A stretch of DNA of 64,000 bases from Actinoalloteichus hoggarensis (lineage in GTDB: Bacteria; Actinomycetota; Actinomycetes; Mycobacteriales; Pseudonocardiaceae), in contig NZ_CP022521.1 in NCBI RefSeq assembly GCF_002234535.1, positions 2,790,001 through 2,854,000 of the forward strand. The letters run 5' to 3'. Under the pieces are notes generated by a model. It worked only from the letters and a program-made list of their open reading frames with translations. It ran no database searches and had not been told where the DNA came from. Made by a program: the position numbers and the translations under genes. Positions within the stretch are counted from its first letter, which is position 1. Each line of letters opens with the position of its first letter. Of the stretch, positions 1 to 8,983 are shown in pieces.

Positions 1-50
1 GCCCCGACCCGGCCGGTGCGCGGCCTGGACCGGGCCGAGGAGCGACCGAC

Positions 51-1010
51 TCAGTCTCGCGCCGCCAACGCCCGCGTGAGTCGTTCGATCGAGCTTCCGA
101 TGCCCCAGCGGTCCGCCAGCTCCGCGAGCCGGGCCGGGTCCGCGGGCCTGCTCGGGACGAGGTCGGAGTCACTGCCCACGACGGGCGCGTCGAGCGCGAC
201 CTTCACGACCGTCGGCGCCGCGTCCAGATAGTCGGCGGCGCCGAGCAGTGCGGTGCGAGCCCGGGTCGGGACCTCCGCCGCGCCCCGCTCGGCCGCCGCC
301 CGCAACGCGGCGAGCGACCCGAGACTCGTGATCAGCTTCGCGGCGGTCTTCTCGCCGATGCCCGGCACGCCCGGCAGGCCGTCGGAGGGATCGCCGCGCA
401 GCATCGCCATCTCCGCGTAGGCGGTGCCCGCGCCCTCCTCGGGGATCCCGTACCTCGTCGCCAGCTCACCGGGCCCGATGCGCTCGCGCTTCAACCAGCC
501 CCGGCCCACGTAGAGGACGACCACCTGCGTCGGCTCGGCGCGTACCGCCTGGAACAGATCGCGATCGCCCGTGACGATCTCCACCGGATCGCGGTCCTCC
601 CGCGCGGCGAGCGTGCCGATCACGTCGTCCGCCTCGAAGCCCTCGGCCTCGGCCGTCGCCAGCCCGGCCGCGGCCAGCACGTCGAGGATGACCGGCACCT
701 GCGGGCTCAGCGTGTCCGGCACGGCCTCGGCCGAGCCCGCCCCGCAGCCCTCGTGCGGGGCCTGTTCGGCGACTCGATGAGTCTTGTACGAGGGCAGCGC
801 CCGCACCCGGAACTCCGGTCGCCAGTCGGCGTCCAGACAGCAGACCAGCCGCGCGGGTCGCCGATCGGTCACGATGCGCGACACCGTGTCGACGAAGCCG
901 CGGACGGCGTTGACCGGCGTCCCGTCCGGGGCGGTCAACGATTCGGGCAGGGCATGGAAGGACCGGAACCACAGGCTCGCGGAATCGAGCAGTACCAGGG
1001 GAGCGTTCAC
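51..1010 (-). CDS. 5'-3' exonuclease (Pol I 5'-nuclease domain, stand-alone)
   Basis: This 319-residue protein has the length and motifs of the flap/5'-3' exonuclease domain found at the N-terminus of DNA polymerase I, but no polymerase domain follows. Such enzymes remove RNA primers and 5' flaps in replication and repair. Visible motifs are an N-terminal LLDSASLWFRSFHALPE segment, the metal-binding EGFEADDVIGTLA and VTGDRDLFQ motifs, and the helix-hairpin-helix GLPGVPGIGEKTAAKLI. I place the start at the GTG at 1010 because homology begins at once (VNAPLVLLD); the frame stays open far upstream, but that part looks non-coding. It is divergent from the M24 peptidase gene. Identity is secure at family level. 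The start is moderately sure. Confidence 0.9.
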   Translation of the reverse strand: MNAPLVLLDSASLWFRSFHALPESLTAPDGTPVNAVRGFVDTVSRIVTDRRPARLVCCLDADWRPEFRVRALPSYKTHRVAEQAPHEGCGAGSAEAVPDTLSPQVPVILDVLAAAGLATAEAEGFEADDVIGTLAAREDRDPVEIVTGDRDLFQAVRAEPTQVVVLYVGRGWLKRERIGPGELATRYGIPEEGAGTAYAEMAMLRGDPSDGLPGVPGIGEKTAAKLITSLGSLAALRAAAERGAAEVPTRARTALLGAADYLDAAPTVVKVALDAPVVGSDSDLVPSRPADPARLAELADRWGIGSSIERLTRALAARD

Positions 1011-1174
1011 CGCCCCAGCCTGCCGGCCCCGGCCGACGATCGCGTCTCGTCCGGCCGCCGGGCGAGGCGATCCGTTCGGCTTCTCCGCCCACACCGGCCA
1101 GGGCCGCCCGCCCGCCAACCGAGCCGCGCACGTATCAGGGCAGGCACGCGCCGTGCCGGCCGTCGACGGGTCGC

Positions 1175-1180
1175 TACTCT
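1175..1180 (+). promoter_or_regulatory. -10 element of a probable leaderless promoter (M24 peptidase)
   Basis: TACTCT fits the actinobacterial -10 pattern TANNNT. It ends seven bases before the ATG at 1188, so transcription should begin at or next to the A of the start codon. There is no Shine-Dalgarno sequence, which fits a leaderless mRNA. No convincing -35 element is visible. Confidence 0.45.
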
Positions 1181-1187
1181 GTCGCTC

Positions 1188-2345
1188 ATGGCGTCGACTA
1201 ACTCTGTGCTCCCTCCTGCCCAGGTCCTGCGTTCCCGGCTCGATCGCGCTCGTGAGGCGGGCGCGGCGGCGGGCGTCGACGCGTTGCTCGTCGCCCCCGG
1301 CTCCGACCTGCGTTACCTGATCGGTGTCGCGGGCGGCTCCCGCGAGCGACTCACCACCCTGGTGGTGCCGGCAGGCTCCGGAGGCGGCGCCCCGGTGCTG
1401 GTGCTGCCGAAGCTGGAGGGCCCCGGGTTCGCCGAGGTGCCCGCGGCCGAGATCGGCTTGGAGATCGTCACCTGGGTCGACGGCGAGGACCCCTACCGCA
1501 TGGTCGTGGAACTGCTGTCCGCCGGAGACACGCCGCCCCGCCGCGTCGCGGTCGGTGACATGCTGGAGGCGCTGCACGTGCTCGCCCTGCGTGCCGCGGG
1601 ACCGGGCATCGAGCAGAGCCTCACCGGCCCCGTACTGCGGGAGCTGCGGATCCGTAAGACCGCCGAGGAGATCGACGGGCTGGCCGCCGCGGGCGCCGCG
1701 ATCGACCGGGTGCACGCCAGGATGGGCGAGTGGCTGCGGGTCGGCCGCACCGAGGCCGAGATCGGCGACGACATCGCCGCCGCGATCGTCGCCGAGGGAC
1801 ACACCCACCCGGACTTCGTGATCGTCGGGTCCGGACCGAACGGCGCGAGCCCGCATCACCGCGTGTCCGACCGCGTCGTCGAGGCCGGTGACGTGGTGGT
1901 GATCGACATCGGCGGTCCCGTCGAGTCCGGTTACAACTCCGACTGCACCCGGACCTACGTCCTCGGCGAACCCGCGCACCCCGATGTGCGGGACGCCTAC
2001 GAGGTGCTGCGGCGGGCACAGCAGGCCGCCGTGGACACGGTGCGGCCCGGTGTGACGGCCGCCGAGATCGACGCGGCCGCGCGACGACCGATCGAGGAGG
2101 CGGGGCTCGGGGAGTTCTTCATCCACCGCACCGGACACGGCATCGGCCTGGACGTGCACGAGGAGCCCTACATCGTCGGCGGGAACGATCTGCCGGTGGA
2201 GGAGGGCATGGCCTTCAGCATCGAGCCCGGTCTGTACCTGCCCGGACGCTGGGGCGCCCGGATCGAGGACATCGTGGTGGTCACCGCCGACGGAGTCCGT
2301 CCGGTCAACACCCGGTCGCATGAGTTGACGGTGCTCCCGGCATGA
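1188..2345 (+). CDS. M24 family metallopeptidase (Xaa-Pro aminopeptidase-like)
   Basis: This 385-residue cytoplasmic metallopeptidase probably cleaves the N-terminal residue from X-Pro peptides. The N-terminal creatinase-type domain spans about residues 10-150 and the pita-bread catalytic domain about 165-385. Five metal ligands are visible in order: Asp in VVVIDIGG, Asp in SDCTRTY, His in HRTGHGIG, Glu in FSIEPG and Glu in ARIEDIV. The ATG at 1188 gives the usual family length and lies just after a leaderless -10. Its TGA overlaps the ATG of the Lrp/AsnC gene (ATGA), so the two are translationally coupled. The regulator may respond to amino acids released by the peptidase (inference). Confidence 0.93.
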   Translation: MASTNSVLPPAQVLRSRLDRAREAGAAAGVDALLVAPGSDLRYLIGVAGGSRERLTTLVVPAGSGGGAPVLVLPKLEGPGFAEVPAAEIGLEIVTWVDGEDPYRMVVELLSAGDTPPRRVAVGDMLEALHVLALRAAGPGIEQSLTGPVLRELRIRKTAEEIDGLAAAGAAIDRVHARMGEWLRVGRTEAEIGDDIAAAIVAEGHTHPDFVIVGSGPNGASPHHRVSDRVVEAGDVVVIDIGGPVESGYNSDCTRTYVLGEPAHPDVRDAYEVLRRAQQAAVDTVRPGVTAAEIDAAARRPIEEAGLGEFFIHRTGHGIGLDVHEEPYIVGGNDLPVEEGMAFSIEPGLYLPGRWGARIEDIVVVTADGVRPVNTRSHELTVLPA

Positions 2346-2794
2346 CCTCGGGTCTGGAACCGACCGACCGTGCGATCCTGCGGGAGCTGTCCGCCGACGG
2401 CCGCTGCAGCTTCACCGATCTCGCCGAGCGGGTGGGATTGAGCGTCTCGGCGGTGCACCAGCGCGTCAGGCGGCTGGAACAGCGCGGCGTCGTGCAGGGA
2501 TACGCGGCACGCCTGGACGGTGACCAGATCGGGCTCGGTCTGACGGCGTTCATCTCGCTCACCCCGACCGACCCGGCCGCGCCCGACGACTATCCGCAAC
2601 GTCTGCGGCACCTCTCGCAGATCGAGTCCTGCTATTCGGTGGCGGGCGAGGAGTCCTACATCCTGCGGGTGCGGGTCGCCTCGCCCGCGGGACTGGAGGA
2701 CCTGCTGCGTCAGATCCGGGAGGCGGCCAAGGTCGCCACGCGCACGACCGTGGTGCTCTCCACCCCGTTCGAGAACCGCGCGCCCGCGCTGTAG
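2342..2794 (+). CDS. Lrp/AsnC family transcriptional regulator
   Basis: This 150-residue protein has the standard Lrp/AsnC layout. An N-terminal helix-turn-helix covers about residues 5-55 (ILRELSADGRCSFTDLAERV, then a recognition helix VSAVHQRVRRLE). A C-terminal RAM ligand-binding and oligomerisation domain covers about 65-145, with the typical core around CYSVAGEESYILRVRV. Family members bind small effectors, commonly amino acids. It overlaps the stop of the M24 peptidase gene by four bases, so the two form an operon. A hairpin follows the stop codon. Confidence 0.93.
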   Translation: MTSGLEPTDRAILRELSADGRCSFTDLAERVGLSVSAVHQRVRRLEQRGVVQGYAARLDGDQIGLGLTAFISLTPTDPAAPDDYPQRLRHLSQIESCYSVAGEESYILRVRVASPAGLEDLLRQIREAAKVATRTTVVLSTPFENRAPAL

Positions 2795-2795
2795 C

Positions 2796-2820
2796 CGCCC
2801 GGCCCGCGCGACGCCGGGCG
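2796..2820. terminator. Hairpin between convergent genes
   Basis: CGCCCGGC (2796-2803) pairs perfectly with GCCGGGCG (2813-2820) across a nine-base loop. It lies in the 44-base gap between the Lrp/AsnC stop and the convergent SGNH hydrolase stop. There is no U-tract, as is common in actinomycete terminators. Confidence 0.55.
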
Positions 2821-2838
2821 CTCGGCCGGTCGGGATGC

Positions 2839-3918
2839 TCAGCCGGTGGCCTGGCTGTGCTGCCCCGTCTCGGGCACGGCCCGCAGGCCGCCGTTCTGAT
2901 CGGCGAGGCAGCGAGCCGCCAGGGCGTCGGTGTCCAGGAACTCCGACAGGCACTGCGCGAAGGCACGGTGCCCGGCGGCGTTGGGATGGAACGACTCCTG
3001 CACGGCGTGCGGCGCGCGGTTCTCGTCCTCCAAGGCCTCCCAGTCGATGGTGAGCCGGGTGAACCATTCCTCGGTCTGATCCTCGGCCGAGCACGCCTCC
3101 CGGCCGAGACCGGCCTGCGCGTAGTCGAGGAACCGGGCGTCCACGGTGTCGGCGGCCCGCCGCAGCCCGTCGGAGAGGATGTGCACGCCGACCTCGCGCA
3201 TCCAACGGGCGTCCTCGGCGCGGAACGGGCAGCCTGCCAGGCTGCCCAGATCGCGCTGCACGTCCGGACCCACCGGGGAGGCATAGGACTGCACGACCAG
3301 TTCGTAGGCGCTGTCCGGGTAGCCGTTGGCGCGCATCACGGTGCGGACGTCCTCGAGCACGTTGGTCACCTTCGGGACCATCCGGTCGACCCGGTCCAGC
3401 CACTCGTCCTCGAACTCGCCGTGGGTGCAGCCCGGCTGGTTGCGCAGGAACCAGGCCTGGAAGCACGCGGCGAGCACGTCGGAGAAGCGGGGATCGTCGT
3501 TCGCCCCCACCCCGATGACCACGGCGCGCACCCGGTTCTCGGCCGCCAGCTCCGCCAGCTGCGTGGTCTGCGAGTCGGTGCCGTGCTGCCCGTCGCCGTC
3601 GATCCGCAGGTGTTCGGATCGGGCGCTGGAACAGCTGAGGTTGATCCGCTCGTCGATGGCGTCGTCGTCCACGAGGTTGATCAGCGCGGCGGGGGAGCGG
3701 TGGCACCAGTTGCCGTCCTCGCCGTGGGTGCCGATCTCGTAGTCGCCCGCCCCCTCGCCGGACATCGTGCTGTCGCCCAGGGCGACCACCACGTCGGGGG
3801 CGCCGGGCGGCGGGCCCGGCGGGGTGGGCACGGGGCTGTCGCCGACCAGCACCAGAAGCCCGAGCACGGGTGCGAGGATCAGCAGGAGGATCGGAAGCCG
3901 GTGGCGAGGAGGGCGCAT
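2839..3918 (-). CDS. SGNH/GDSL-type hydrolase, membrane-anchored or secreted
   Basis: This 359-residue protein begins with a basic stretch and one hydrophobic segment (about residues 6-24, PILLLILAPVLGLLVLVG), then a proline-rich linker (PTPPGPPPGAP) and an SGNH hydrolase domain. The catalytic serine is in ALGDSTMSGEG. The Asn block lies in VIGVGANDDP, and the C-terminal Asp/His pair is replaced by SFHPNAAGHRAF, with the catalytic His in HPN. Family members are extracytoplasmic esterases or lipases; the substrate cannot be read here. Several cysteines (WCHR, LSCSS, QPGCTH, GCPF, EACS, FAQCL) suggest disulfides, fitting export. The ATG at 3918 puts the signal or anchor helix at the N-terminus. 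Confidence 0.85.
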   Translation of the reverse strand: MRPPRHRLPILLLILAPVLGLLVLVGDSPVPTPPGPPPGAPDVVVALGDSTMSGEGAGDYEIGTHGEDGNWCHRSPAALINLVDDDAIDERINLSCSSARSEHLRIDGDGQHGTDSQTTQLAELAAENRVRAVVIGVGANDDPRFSDVLAACFQAWFLRNQPGCTHGEFEDEWLDRVDRMVPKVTNVLEDVRTVMRANGYPDSAYELVVQSYASPVGPDVQRDLGSLAGCPFRAEDARWMREVGVHILSDGLRRAADTVDARFLDYAQAGLGREACSAEDQTEEWFTRLTIDWEALEDENRAPHAVQESFHPNAAGHRAFAQCLSEFLDTDALAARCLADQNGGLRAVPETGQHSQATG

Positions 3919-4310
3919 CGGCGTCCAGTCTAGAAGTCCGTCGTGCCTGCTCGCCAACCGTCGAGCCGGGACGAGAGCACCGGGTGCCGCCGGCCGCTCG
4001 CGGGGATCCTCGGTGGGCTGAGACCGGTGGCCGTCGCGTGCGTGGAGTGGCGCGCCTGGGAGGCATCGCGCCACGTGCCGCTCGGTGGGCGGTCCGCGTC
4101 GCCGGCCTGCCGATCACGGCGGCGTTCGCGCGATCGCTAAGATCCGGAAGATGGCGATGTCCGCGGAATCCCTCACCACCAGACGACCGCCGCCCAGGGC
4201 GTTCAGCGACGCCGAGGCGGTCGTGCCGAGTCCGGTCGACGCCGTACGAGCCGTGGGGCCCGTGATCGCCGCGACCCCCGGGGCGGGCGTGATCTCGGAG
4301 GCGGCGCCGC
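3919..4310. other. Intergenic region, 392 bp
   Basis: This divergent region lies between the SGNH hydrolase and the alpha/beta hydrolase genes. It must hold both promoters, but I see no clear -10/-35 pair. The only coding candidate is the short frame at 4151-4318, listed separately. Confidence 0.4.
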
Positions 4311-4318
4311 GTGCCTGA
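4151..4318 (+). CDS. Possible short hypothetical protein coupled to hydrolase
   Basis: This ATG frame of 55 codons has no recognisable domain. It is rich in Ala, Val and Pro. Its TGA lies inside the first codons of the alpha/beta hydrolase gene (GTG at 4311), an arrangement that would allow translational coupling. No Shine-Dalgarno sequence is obvious before 4151. In DNA this GC-rich a frame of this length can arise by chance, so I treat it as a weak candidate. Confidence 0.2.
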   Translation: MAMSAESLTTRRPPPRAFSDAEAVVPSPVDAVRAVGPVIAATPGAGVISEAAPRA

Positions 4319-5156
4319 GATTCCGGTGGCCGCCGGGCCCGAGGTGAGGCTCCACGTCACGATCTCGGAGGGCTCCGGCACGCGGACGCTGCTGGTCGTC
4401 CACGGCGGTCCGGACTGGGACCATACCTACCTCGCCGATCCGCTGCTGGGACTCGCCGATCTTCGACGAGTGGTGCTGCCGGACCTGCGCGGCTGCGGAC
4501 GGTCCACCCGAGGACTCGCCGACGATCAGTACACCCCCGACGCGGTCGTCGCTGACCTGACGGTCCTGCTGGACGAGCTCGGCGCGACCGACGTCGACGT
4601 GTTGGGCTTCTCCTACGGCGGCCTGATCGCCCAACGGCTGGCCCTCGCCGCGCCGCGTCGGCTGCGCAGCCTGATCATCGCCTCCAGCAGCGTCCTGCCG
4701 GTCCCGGCCGACGCCTTCGCGGGCTGGGCGGAACGCGACGAGCGCCGCGCCGCGGAGGCCGCCGTCTGGTCGGACGCCGCGTTCGACGGCCCGGAGCTCA
4801 CTCGCGCCGCCGCCCTCGCGGGGGCACCGGCCAACGTGTGGCGCCCTGACGCGCTCGCCGAATACCGACGTCGCCTCGCCGCTGTTCGCTTCTCCGCCGA
4901 GTGGATGCGGTCGTGGCGGGCGGGCACGCTGCCGTCCGCTCGGCCCGAGGACGCGGCACGTCGCCTCGCGGCGGCGGACCTGCCGATCCTGCTGCTGCAC
5001 GGGCGTCAGGACATGGTGTTCCCGGCCGCGCTGGCCGAGGAGGCCGCGACGATCATCCCCGCCGCTCGAGCGGTGGTGCTGGCGGAGGCCGGGCACATGG
5101 CGCACGTCGACCAGCCGCAGGCATGGTCGGCGGCGATCCGAGCCTTCCTGATCTGA
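4311..5156 (+). CDS. alpha/beta hydrolase
   Basis: This 281-residue alpha/beta-hydrolase-fold enzyme resembles proline iminopeptidase-like and general esterase-type hydrolases. It shows the oxyanion strand motif LLVVHGGPDWDH (HGGPG-like, typical of the iminopeptidase branch) and RVVLPDLRGCGRS. The nucleophile elbow is GFSYGG, the acid Asp lies in LLLHGRQDMVFP, and the catalytic His is in AEAGHMAHVDQP. No signal peptide is visible, so it is probably cytoplasmic. The GTG start at 4311 gives the usual length. The stop codon lies within four tandem CTGAT copies (5148-5167). The substrate is unknown. Confidence 0.88.
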   Translation: MPEIPVAAGPEVRLHVTISEGSGTRTLLVVHGGPDWDHTYLADPLLGLADLRRVVLPDLRGCGRSTRGLADDQYTPDAVVADLTVLLDELGATDVDVLGFSYGGLIAQRLALAAPRRLRSLIIASSSVLPVPADAFAGWAERDERRAAEAAVWSDAAFDGPELTRAAALAGAPANVWRPDALAEYRRRLAAVRFSAEWMRSWRAGTLPSARPEDAARRLAAADLPILLLHGRQDMVFPAALAEEAATIIPAARAVVLAEAGHMAHVDQPQAWSAAIRAFLI

Positions 5157-5167
5157 TCTGATCTGAT
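5148..5167 (+). repeat. Four tandem CTGAT copies across a stop codon
   Basis: CTGAT is repeated four times without interruption. The alpha/beta hydrolase stop codon (5154-5156) is in the second copy, so gain or loss of a repeat unit would only add or remove a few C-terminal residues or shift the stop. Confidence 0.8.
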
Positions 5168-5271
5168 GGGCGGCGATCTTCCGCCGGTCGGCGGCCGCGG
5201 TTCTGCCGGCTCCGGCCTGCCGCTCCGCCGCCGCGTGAGCGGGAGGACCAGGGGAGGAAGGGACGAGACAC

Positions 5272-5922
5272 GTGCTCGACGGCCCGGGACGGCCCGGCTT
5301 CAACCACAACGACTTCTATCACCGATACCTGCTGCGGCGGGTCCCGCCCGGCTGCGGCCGTGCGCTGGACGTGGGCTGCGGAACGGGCGTCTTCGCCCGT
5401 CGACTGGCGTCACGTGCGAGCGCCGTCGACGCGCTGGACCGCTCCGCCGAGGTGATCGAGACGGCTCGAACGCTGTCGGCAGGCAGGCCCGGCGTCCGGT
5501 ACCTGCACGTCGATCTCGCCGCCCATGACCTGGGCGAAGGCCGCTACGACTACATCGCCGCGCTCGCCAGCCTCCATCACCTTCCGCTGACCGAGACGAT
5601 CAGCAGGCTGTATCGCGCGCTGGCGCCCGGCGGCGTCCTGGCGGTGCTCGGCTGCTATCGACAGGTCACGTTCGCGGATCGGCTGCCGGATGTCGTCGCC
5701 GTCCCGACGAACCTCGTGGCGGACGTCGCGGTCCGGCTGGCCGCTCGAGTACGCGGCCGGGCGACGTCCGTCGTGGACGCGGCGCCGGTCAGCGAGCCGC
5801 GGACGACGCTCGCGGAGATCCGCCGGACGGCCGAGCTGCTGCTGCCCGCCGTCGTCATCCGCCGCCACCTCTTCTGGCGGTACTCGCTGTTCGCTCGACG
5901 GCCCGCGGCTCGCTCCGGCTGA
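5272..5922 (+). CDS. Class I SAM-dependent methyltransferase
   Basis: This 216-residue protein has a single Rossmann methyltransferase domain. Motif I is ALDVGCGTGVFARRLA, the acidic end of strand 2 is in DALDRSAEVIETAR, and the post-motif region reads YDYIAALASLHHLPL. A GGVLAVLGCY segment follows, typical of UbiE/Methyltransf_11-type enzymes. The C-terminus (about 175-210) is basic and hydrophobic, with a Trp-Arg-Tyr cluster. The GTG start at 5272 is preceded by a GGGGAGGAAGGGA purine tract. The methyl acceptor cannot be inferred. It is transcribed in the same direction as the preceding hydrolase after a 115-base gap. Confidence 0.85.
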   Translation: MLDGPGRPGFNHNDFYHRYLLRRVPPGCGRALDVGCGTGVFARRLASRASAVDALDRSAEVIETARTLSAGRPGVRYLHVDLAAHDLGEGRYDYIAALASLHHLPLTETISRLYRALAPGGVLAVLGCYRQVTFADRLPDVVAVPTNLVADVAVRLAARVRGRATSVVDAAPVSEPRTTLAEIRRTAELLLPAVVIRRHLFWRYSLFARRPAARSG

Positions 5923-6200
5923 CGGCGGCCACCTGCCTGCCTGGGTGCCTCGCCAGCTCGTCCCGCGCGCCCGGCGCGCGGGGGTGTGTCGACGGAGACC
6001 GGCCATGGCGCCTGTCGGCGGCGAGACCCGCGGCCCGAACGGCAGGTGGGAAGCGCGCCCCGTCGACCCCGGTCGCCGTCGGCGCCCGCCGCAGGCGAGT
6101 CCGGTGCGCACCGCGTCCCGACCGGCCGCCTAAGGTATCGGCTCGTGACCAGGACACGCCGGGCGAGCCGACCCGCGACGGGGTGGAGGGTGGTCGCCCG

Positions 6201-7061
6201 ATGACCGCGCCGACGGCTCTCGATCGCGCGGTCGCCTTCCTGCGCTGCCCGCACTGCGCCGAGGACCTGCGTCGCACGGACGCCTCGCTGCGATGTCCGA
6301 CCGGCCACGTCTTCGACGTCGCTCGGCAGGGCTACGTCACCCTGTTGTCCGGGGCGAACAACCCGCACGTGGCGGACACGGCGGCGATGGTGGCCGCGCG
6401 GGAGGAGTTCCTCGCCCCCGGCCATCTGGACCCGATCTCGGCGGCGCTGGCCCCGTTGGTCGCCGACGCCGGAGCCGCCGAGGACGGCTGCGTGCTCGAC
6501 GTCGGCGGGGGCACCGGACGTCATCTCGGCCGAGTGCTGGACGGTTCGCCCGACCGGGTGGGTATCGCCGTGGACCTCTCCAAGCACGCCCTGCGGCGGG
6601 CGGCCAGGGCCCATCCTCGGCTGGCCGCCGTGTGCTGCGACGTGTGGCGGGGACTGCCGATCCGCACCGGCTCGGTGGCCGCCGCGATCAACGTCTTCGC
6701 GCCGCGCAACGGCGCCGAGCTGTGCCGGGTGCTCGCCCCGCGCGGCACGCTGCTCATCGTCACCCCGACCGGGCGACACCTGGCCGAACTGGTCGGCGAG
6801 CTGGGTCTGCTCACCGTGGCGTCGGACAAGCGCGGCAGGCTCGCCGACACGCTCGGACCCGGCCTCGTCCTGCGATCGCAAGAGTCCGTCACGTGGCGGC
6901 GTGAGCTGGGCCACGCCGAGGTGCGGGCGGTCGTCGGCATGGGACCCAACGCCTGGCATCAGGACCCGGCGGCCCTCGCCGAGAAGATCGCCGCGCTGCC
7001 CGCGAACGTCGAGGTCGGCTTCTCCGTCGACGTCTCCGTGTACCGCCCGGCTGTGAGCTGA
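6201..7061 (+). CDS. RlmA-type 23S rRNA (guanine-N1) methyltransferase
   Basis: This 286-residue protein has the RlmA/TlrB/MyrA architecture. A small zinc-binding N-terminal domain (CPHC near residues 16-19, then CPTGH near 32-36) is followed by a Rossmann methyltransferase domain (VLDVGGGTGRHL) and an FAPRN segment, where RlmA enzymes also carry an Asn. E. coli RlmA(I) modifies G745 of 23S rRNA; Gram-positive RlmA(II)/TlrB modify G748 and can contribute to tylosin resistance. By taxonomy the G748 type is more likely (inference). I chose the ATG at 6201, which follows a GGAGGGTGG ribosome site by nine bases, over an upstream in-frame GTG at 6183. Confidence 0.85.
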   Translation: MTAPTALDRAVAFLRCPHCAEDLRRTDASLRCPTGHVFDVARQGYVTLLSGANNPHVADTAAMVAAREEFLAPGHLDPISAALAPLVADAGAAEDGCVLDVGGGTGRHLGRVLDGSPDRVGIAVDLSKHALRRAARAHPRLAAVCCDVWRGLPIRTGSVAAAINVFAPRNGAELCRVLAPRGTLLIVTPTGRHLAELVGELGLLTVASDKRGRLADTLGPGLVLRSQESVTWRRELGHAEVRAVVGMGPNAWHQDPAALAEKIAALPANVEVGFSVDVSVYRPAVS

Positions 7062-7204
7062 CCGGCCGCGAGCTGACCGCGCCGCCGCGTCCCGGCCGGC
7101 CCACCGCGTCCCGACCGGCTGCGAGCCGTCCACCCCGCGCGGCCACCCGGCTCGCAGATCGATCGCACCCCGTCGAGCGATGTCACGCACCCGATCAGAC
7201 GTAG

Positions 7205-7532
<328 letters not shown>

Positions 7533-7534
<2 letters not shown>

Positions 7535-7565
7535 GGGCGGGTGCCCGGACCCGGTGCCCGCCCTC
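7533..7565. terminator. Strong bidirectional hairpin
   Basis: GAGGGCGGG (7533-7541) pairs perfectly with CCCGCCCTC (7557-7565). Wobble and G-C pairs extend the stem inward to about 13 pairs around a short loop. It starts in the GIY-YIG stop codon and lies just before the convergent ABC ATPase stop at 7575, so it can serve both directions. Confidence 0.75.
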
Positions 7566-7574
7566 CGTCGCCGG

Positions 7575-8264
7575 TCAGCCCTCGGTCACCAGACCGTCGA
7601 CGATCCGCAGCCTGCGATCCGCCGCGGCGCGTACCTCGTCGTCGTGGGTGGAGAGCAGCACGCAGGTGCCGTCGCCCGCCGCCTCGTGGAGCAGTCCCAG
7701 CACCGCGCCCACCATCTCGTGATCCAGATGCGCCGTCGGCTCGTCGGCGAGCAGCAGCCGAGGCCGGATCGCCAGGGCTCTGGCCAGCGCCACCCGCTGC
7801 TGCTGGCCGAAGGACACCTCGGACGGGTAGCGCTCGGCGAGATGATCGACCTGGAGGGTCGTCAACAGCTCGGTCACACGCCCGTCCACGTCGCCCAGCC
7901 GGGCGGCGACCTCCCCGGGTGCCAGCCGCAGCGGCAGTGCCACGTTCTCCGCCAGCGTCAACTCGTCCGCCAGGCCCATGGCCTGCGGCAGCACGGACAC
8001 GACGTGCCAGGCGACCATCGGGCTCATCGGCTCGCCGAGGATCAGGACCTCGCCCGCATCGGGCTCGTCGAAGCCGCAGAGCACGGAGAACAACGCGCTC
8101 TTGCCCGAGCCGGACGGCCCGGACAGCGTCACCACCTCTCCCGCCGACACCGCCAGGTCCACTCCGCGCAGCACCTCGACGCGGCCCGTGCCCTGTGGAA
8201 AGGACCGGCGCACGCCGCGGGCCCGCAGCACCACCGTGTCGATCAGCACCCCGGCCTCGCTCAT
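7575..8264 (-). CDS. ABC transporter ATP-binding protein (MacB/LolD-like), second of pair
   Basis: This 229-residue ABC ATPase has Walker A GPSGSGKSALFSVL, a Q-loop near SVLPQAMGL, a degenerate signature SFGQQQRVALARALA (the usual LSGGQ is replaced by VSFGQ), Walker B LLLADEPTAHLD and the H-loop His in STHDDEV. ATPases of this kind pair with FtsX-type permeases in MacB-like exporters or in lipoprotein-release and antimicrobial-peptide systems. Its ATG overlaps the stop of the upstream ATPase gene (ATGA), so all three genes (8976, 8261, 7575) form one operon. Two different ATPases with one permease suggest a heterodimeric nucleotide-binding pair. Confidence 0.9.
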   Translation of the reverse strand: MSEAGVLIDTVVLRARGVRRSFPQGTGRVEVLRGVDLAVSAGEVVTLSGPSGSGKSALFSVLCGFDEPDAGEVLILGEPMSPMVAWHVVSVLPQAMGLADELTLAENVALPLRLAPGEVAARLGDVDGRVTELLTTLQVDHLAERYPSEVSFGQQQRVALARALAIRPRLLLADEPTAHLDHEMVGAVLGLLHEAAGDGTCVLLSTHDDEVRAAADRRLRIVDGLVTEG

Positions 8265-8983
8265 CGTCGTCCCCCTTCGACCGTGATCAGTTCGCCGTCC
8301 CGAAGCCACACCAGGGTGTCGGCCCCGGACCGCAGCCGTTCGTCGTGCGAGGCGACGATCACCGGGACGTCCAACGCGGTGACGCGGCGCAGCGAGTCGA
8401 GCACGAGATCGGCCGATCGCGCGTCGAGCTGCGACGTGGGCTCGTCGGCCAGCACGACCTCGCAGCCCATGGCCAGCGTGCACGCGAGCGCGAGTCGCTG
8501 CTGCTGGCCGCCCGAGAGCGCCCGGACCCGCCACCCGCCGGTTCCCGGCAGGCCGAGCTGATCCAGCAGCCCCTCGCCGGGGTCGGCGCGATGCGCCAGC
8601 TGCGCCGCGGCCCGCAGGTTCTCGCCGACCGTCAGGTAGTCGAACAGGTTCTCGGCCGGATTCTGATAGACCAGCGCGATGCGGCTGCGCCGCAGCCTGC
8701 GCAGCCGTCCCGCGTCCAACCCGCCGAGGTCTCGGTCTCCGAACAGCACCCGACCCGAGGTCGGTCGATCGAGCAGTGCGAGCACCCGCAGCAGCGTCGA
8801 CTTCCCCGAGCCGGACGGGCCCGCCAACACGGTCAGCCCTCGGGCGGGGATGTCCACCGTCACGTCGCGCACGGCGCCCACCGGACCCGACGGCGTCGGA
8901 TAGGTCATCGACACCGAGCGCAGCCCCAGCACCCGTTCGACGTCGGCGGGCGAGGTCGGGTCGGCGGTCGTCGTCTCAGCCAC
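8261..8983 (-). CDS. ABC transporter ATP-binding protein (MacB/LolD-like), first of pair
   Basis: This 240-residue ABC ATPase is complete. Walker A is GPSGSGKSTLLRVLALLDRP, the Q-loop is in LVYQNPAENLF, the signature is the canonical ALSGGQQQRLALACTLA, Walker B is VVLADEPTSQLD and the H-loop His is in VASHDERL. It carries the intact signature motif that its partner at 7575 lacks, as in asymmetric ABC pairs. The start overlaps the permease stop by eight bases and the stop overlaps the partner's ATG. It is probably membrane-associated through the FtsX-type permease encoded upstream. Confidence 0.92.
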   Translation of the reverse strand: MAETTTADPTSPADVERVLGLRSVSMTYPTPSGPVGAVRDVTVDIPARGLTVLAGPSGSGKSTLLRVLALLDRPTSGRVLFGDRDLGGLDAGRLRRLRRSRIALVYQNPAENLFDYLTVGENLRAAAQLAHRADPGEGLLDQLGLPGTGGWRVRALSGGQQQRLALACTLAMGCEVVLADEPTSQLDARSADLVLDSLRRVTALDVPVIVASHDERLRSGADTLVWLRDGELITVEGGRR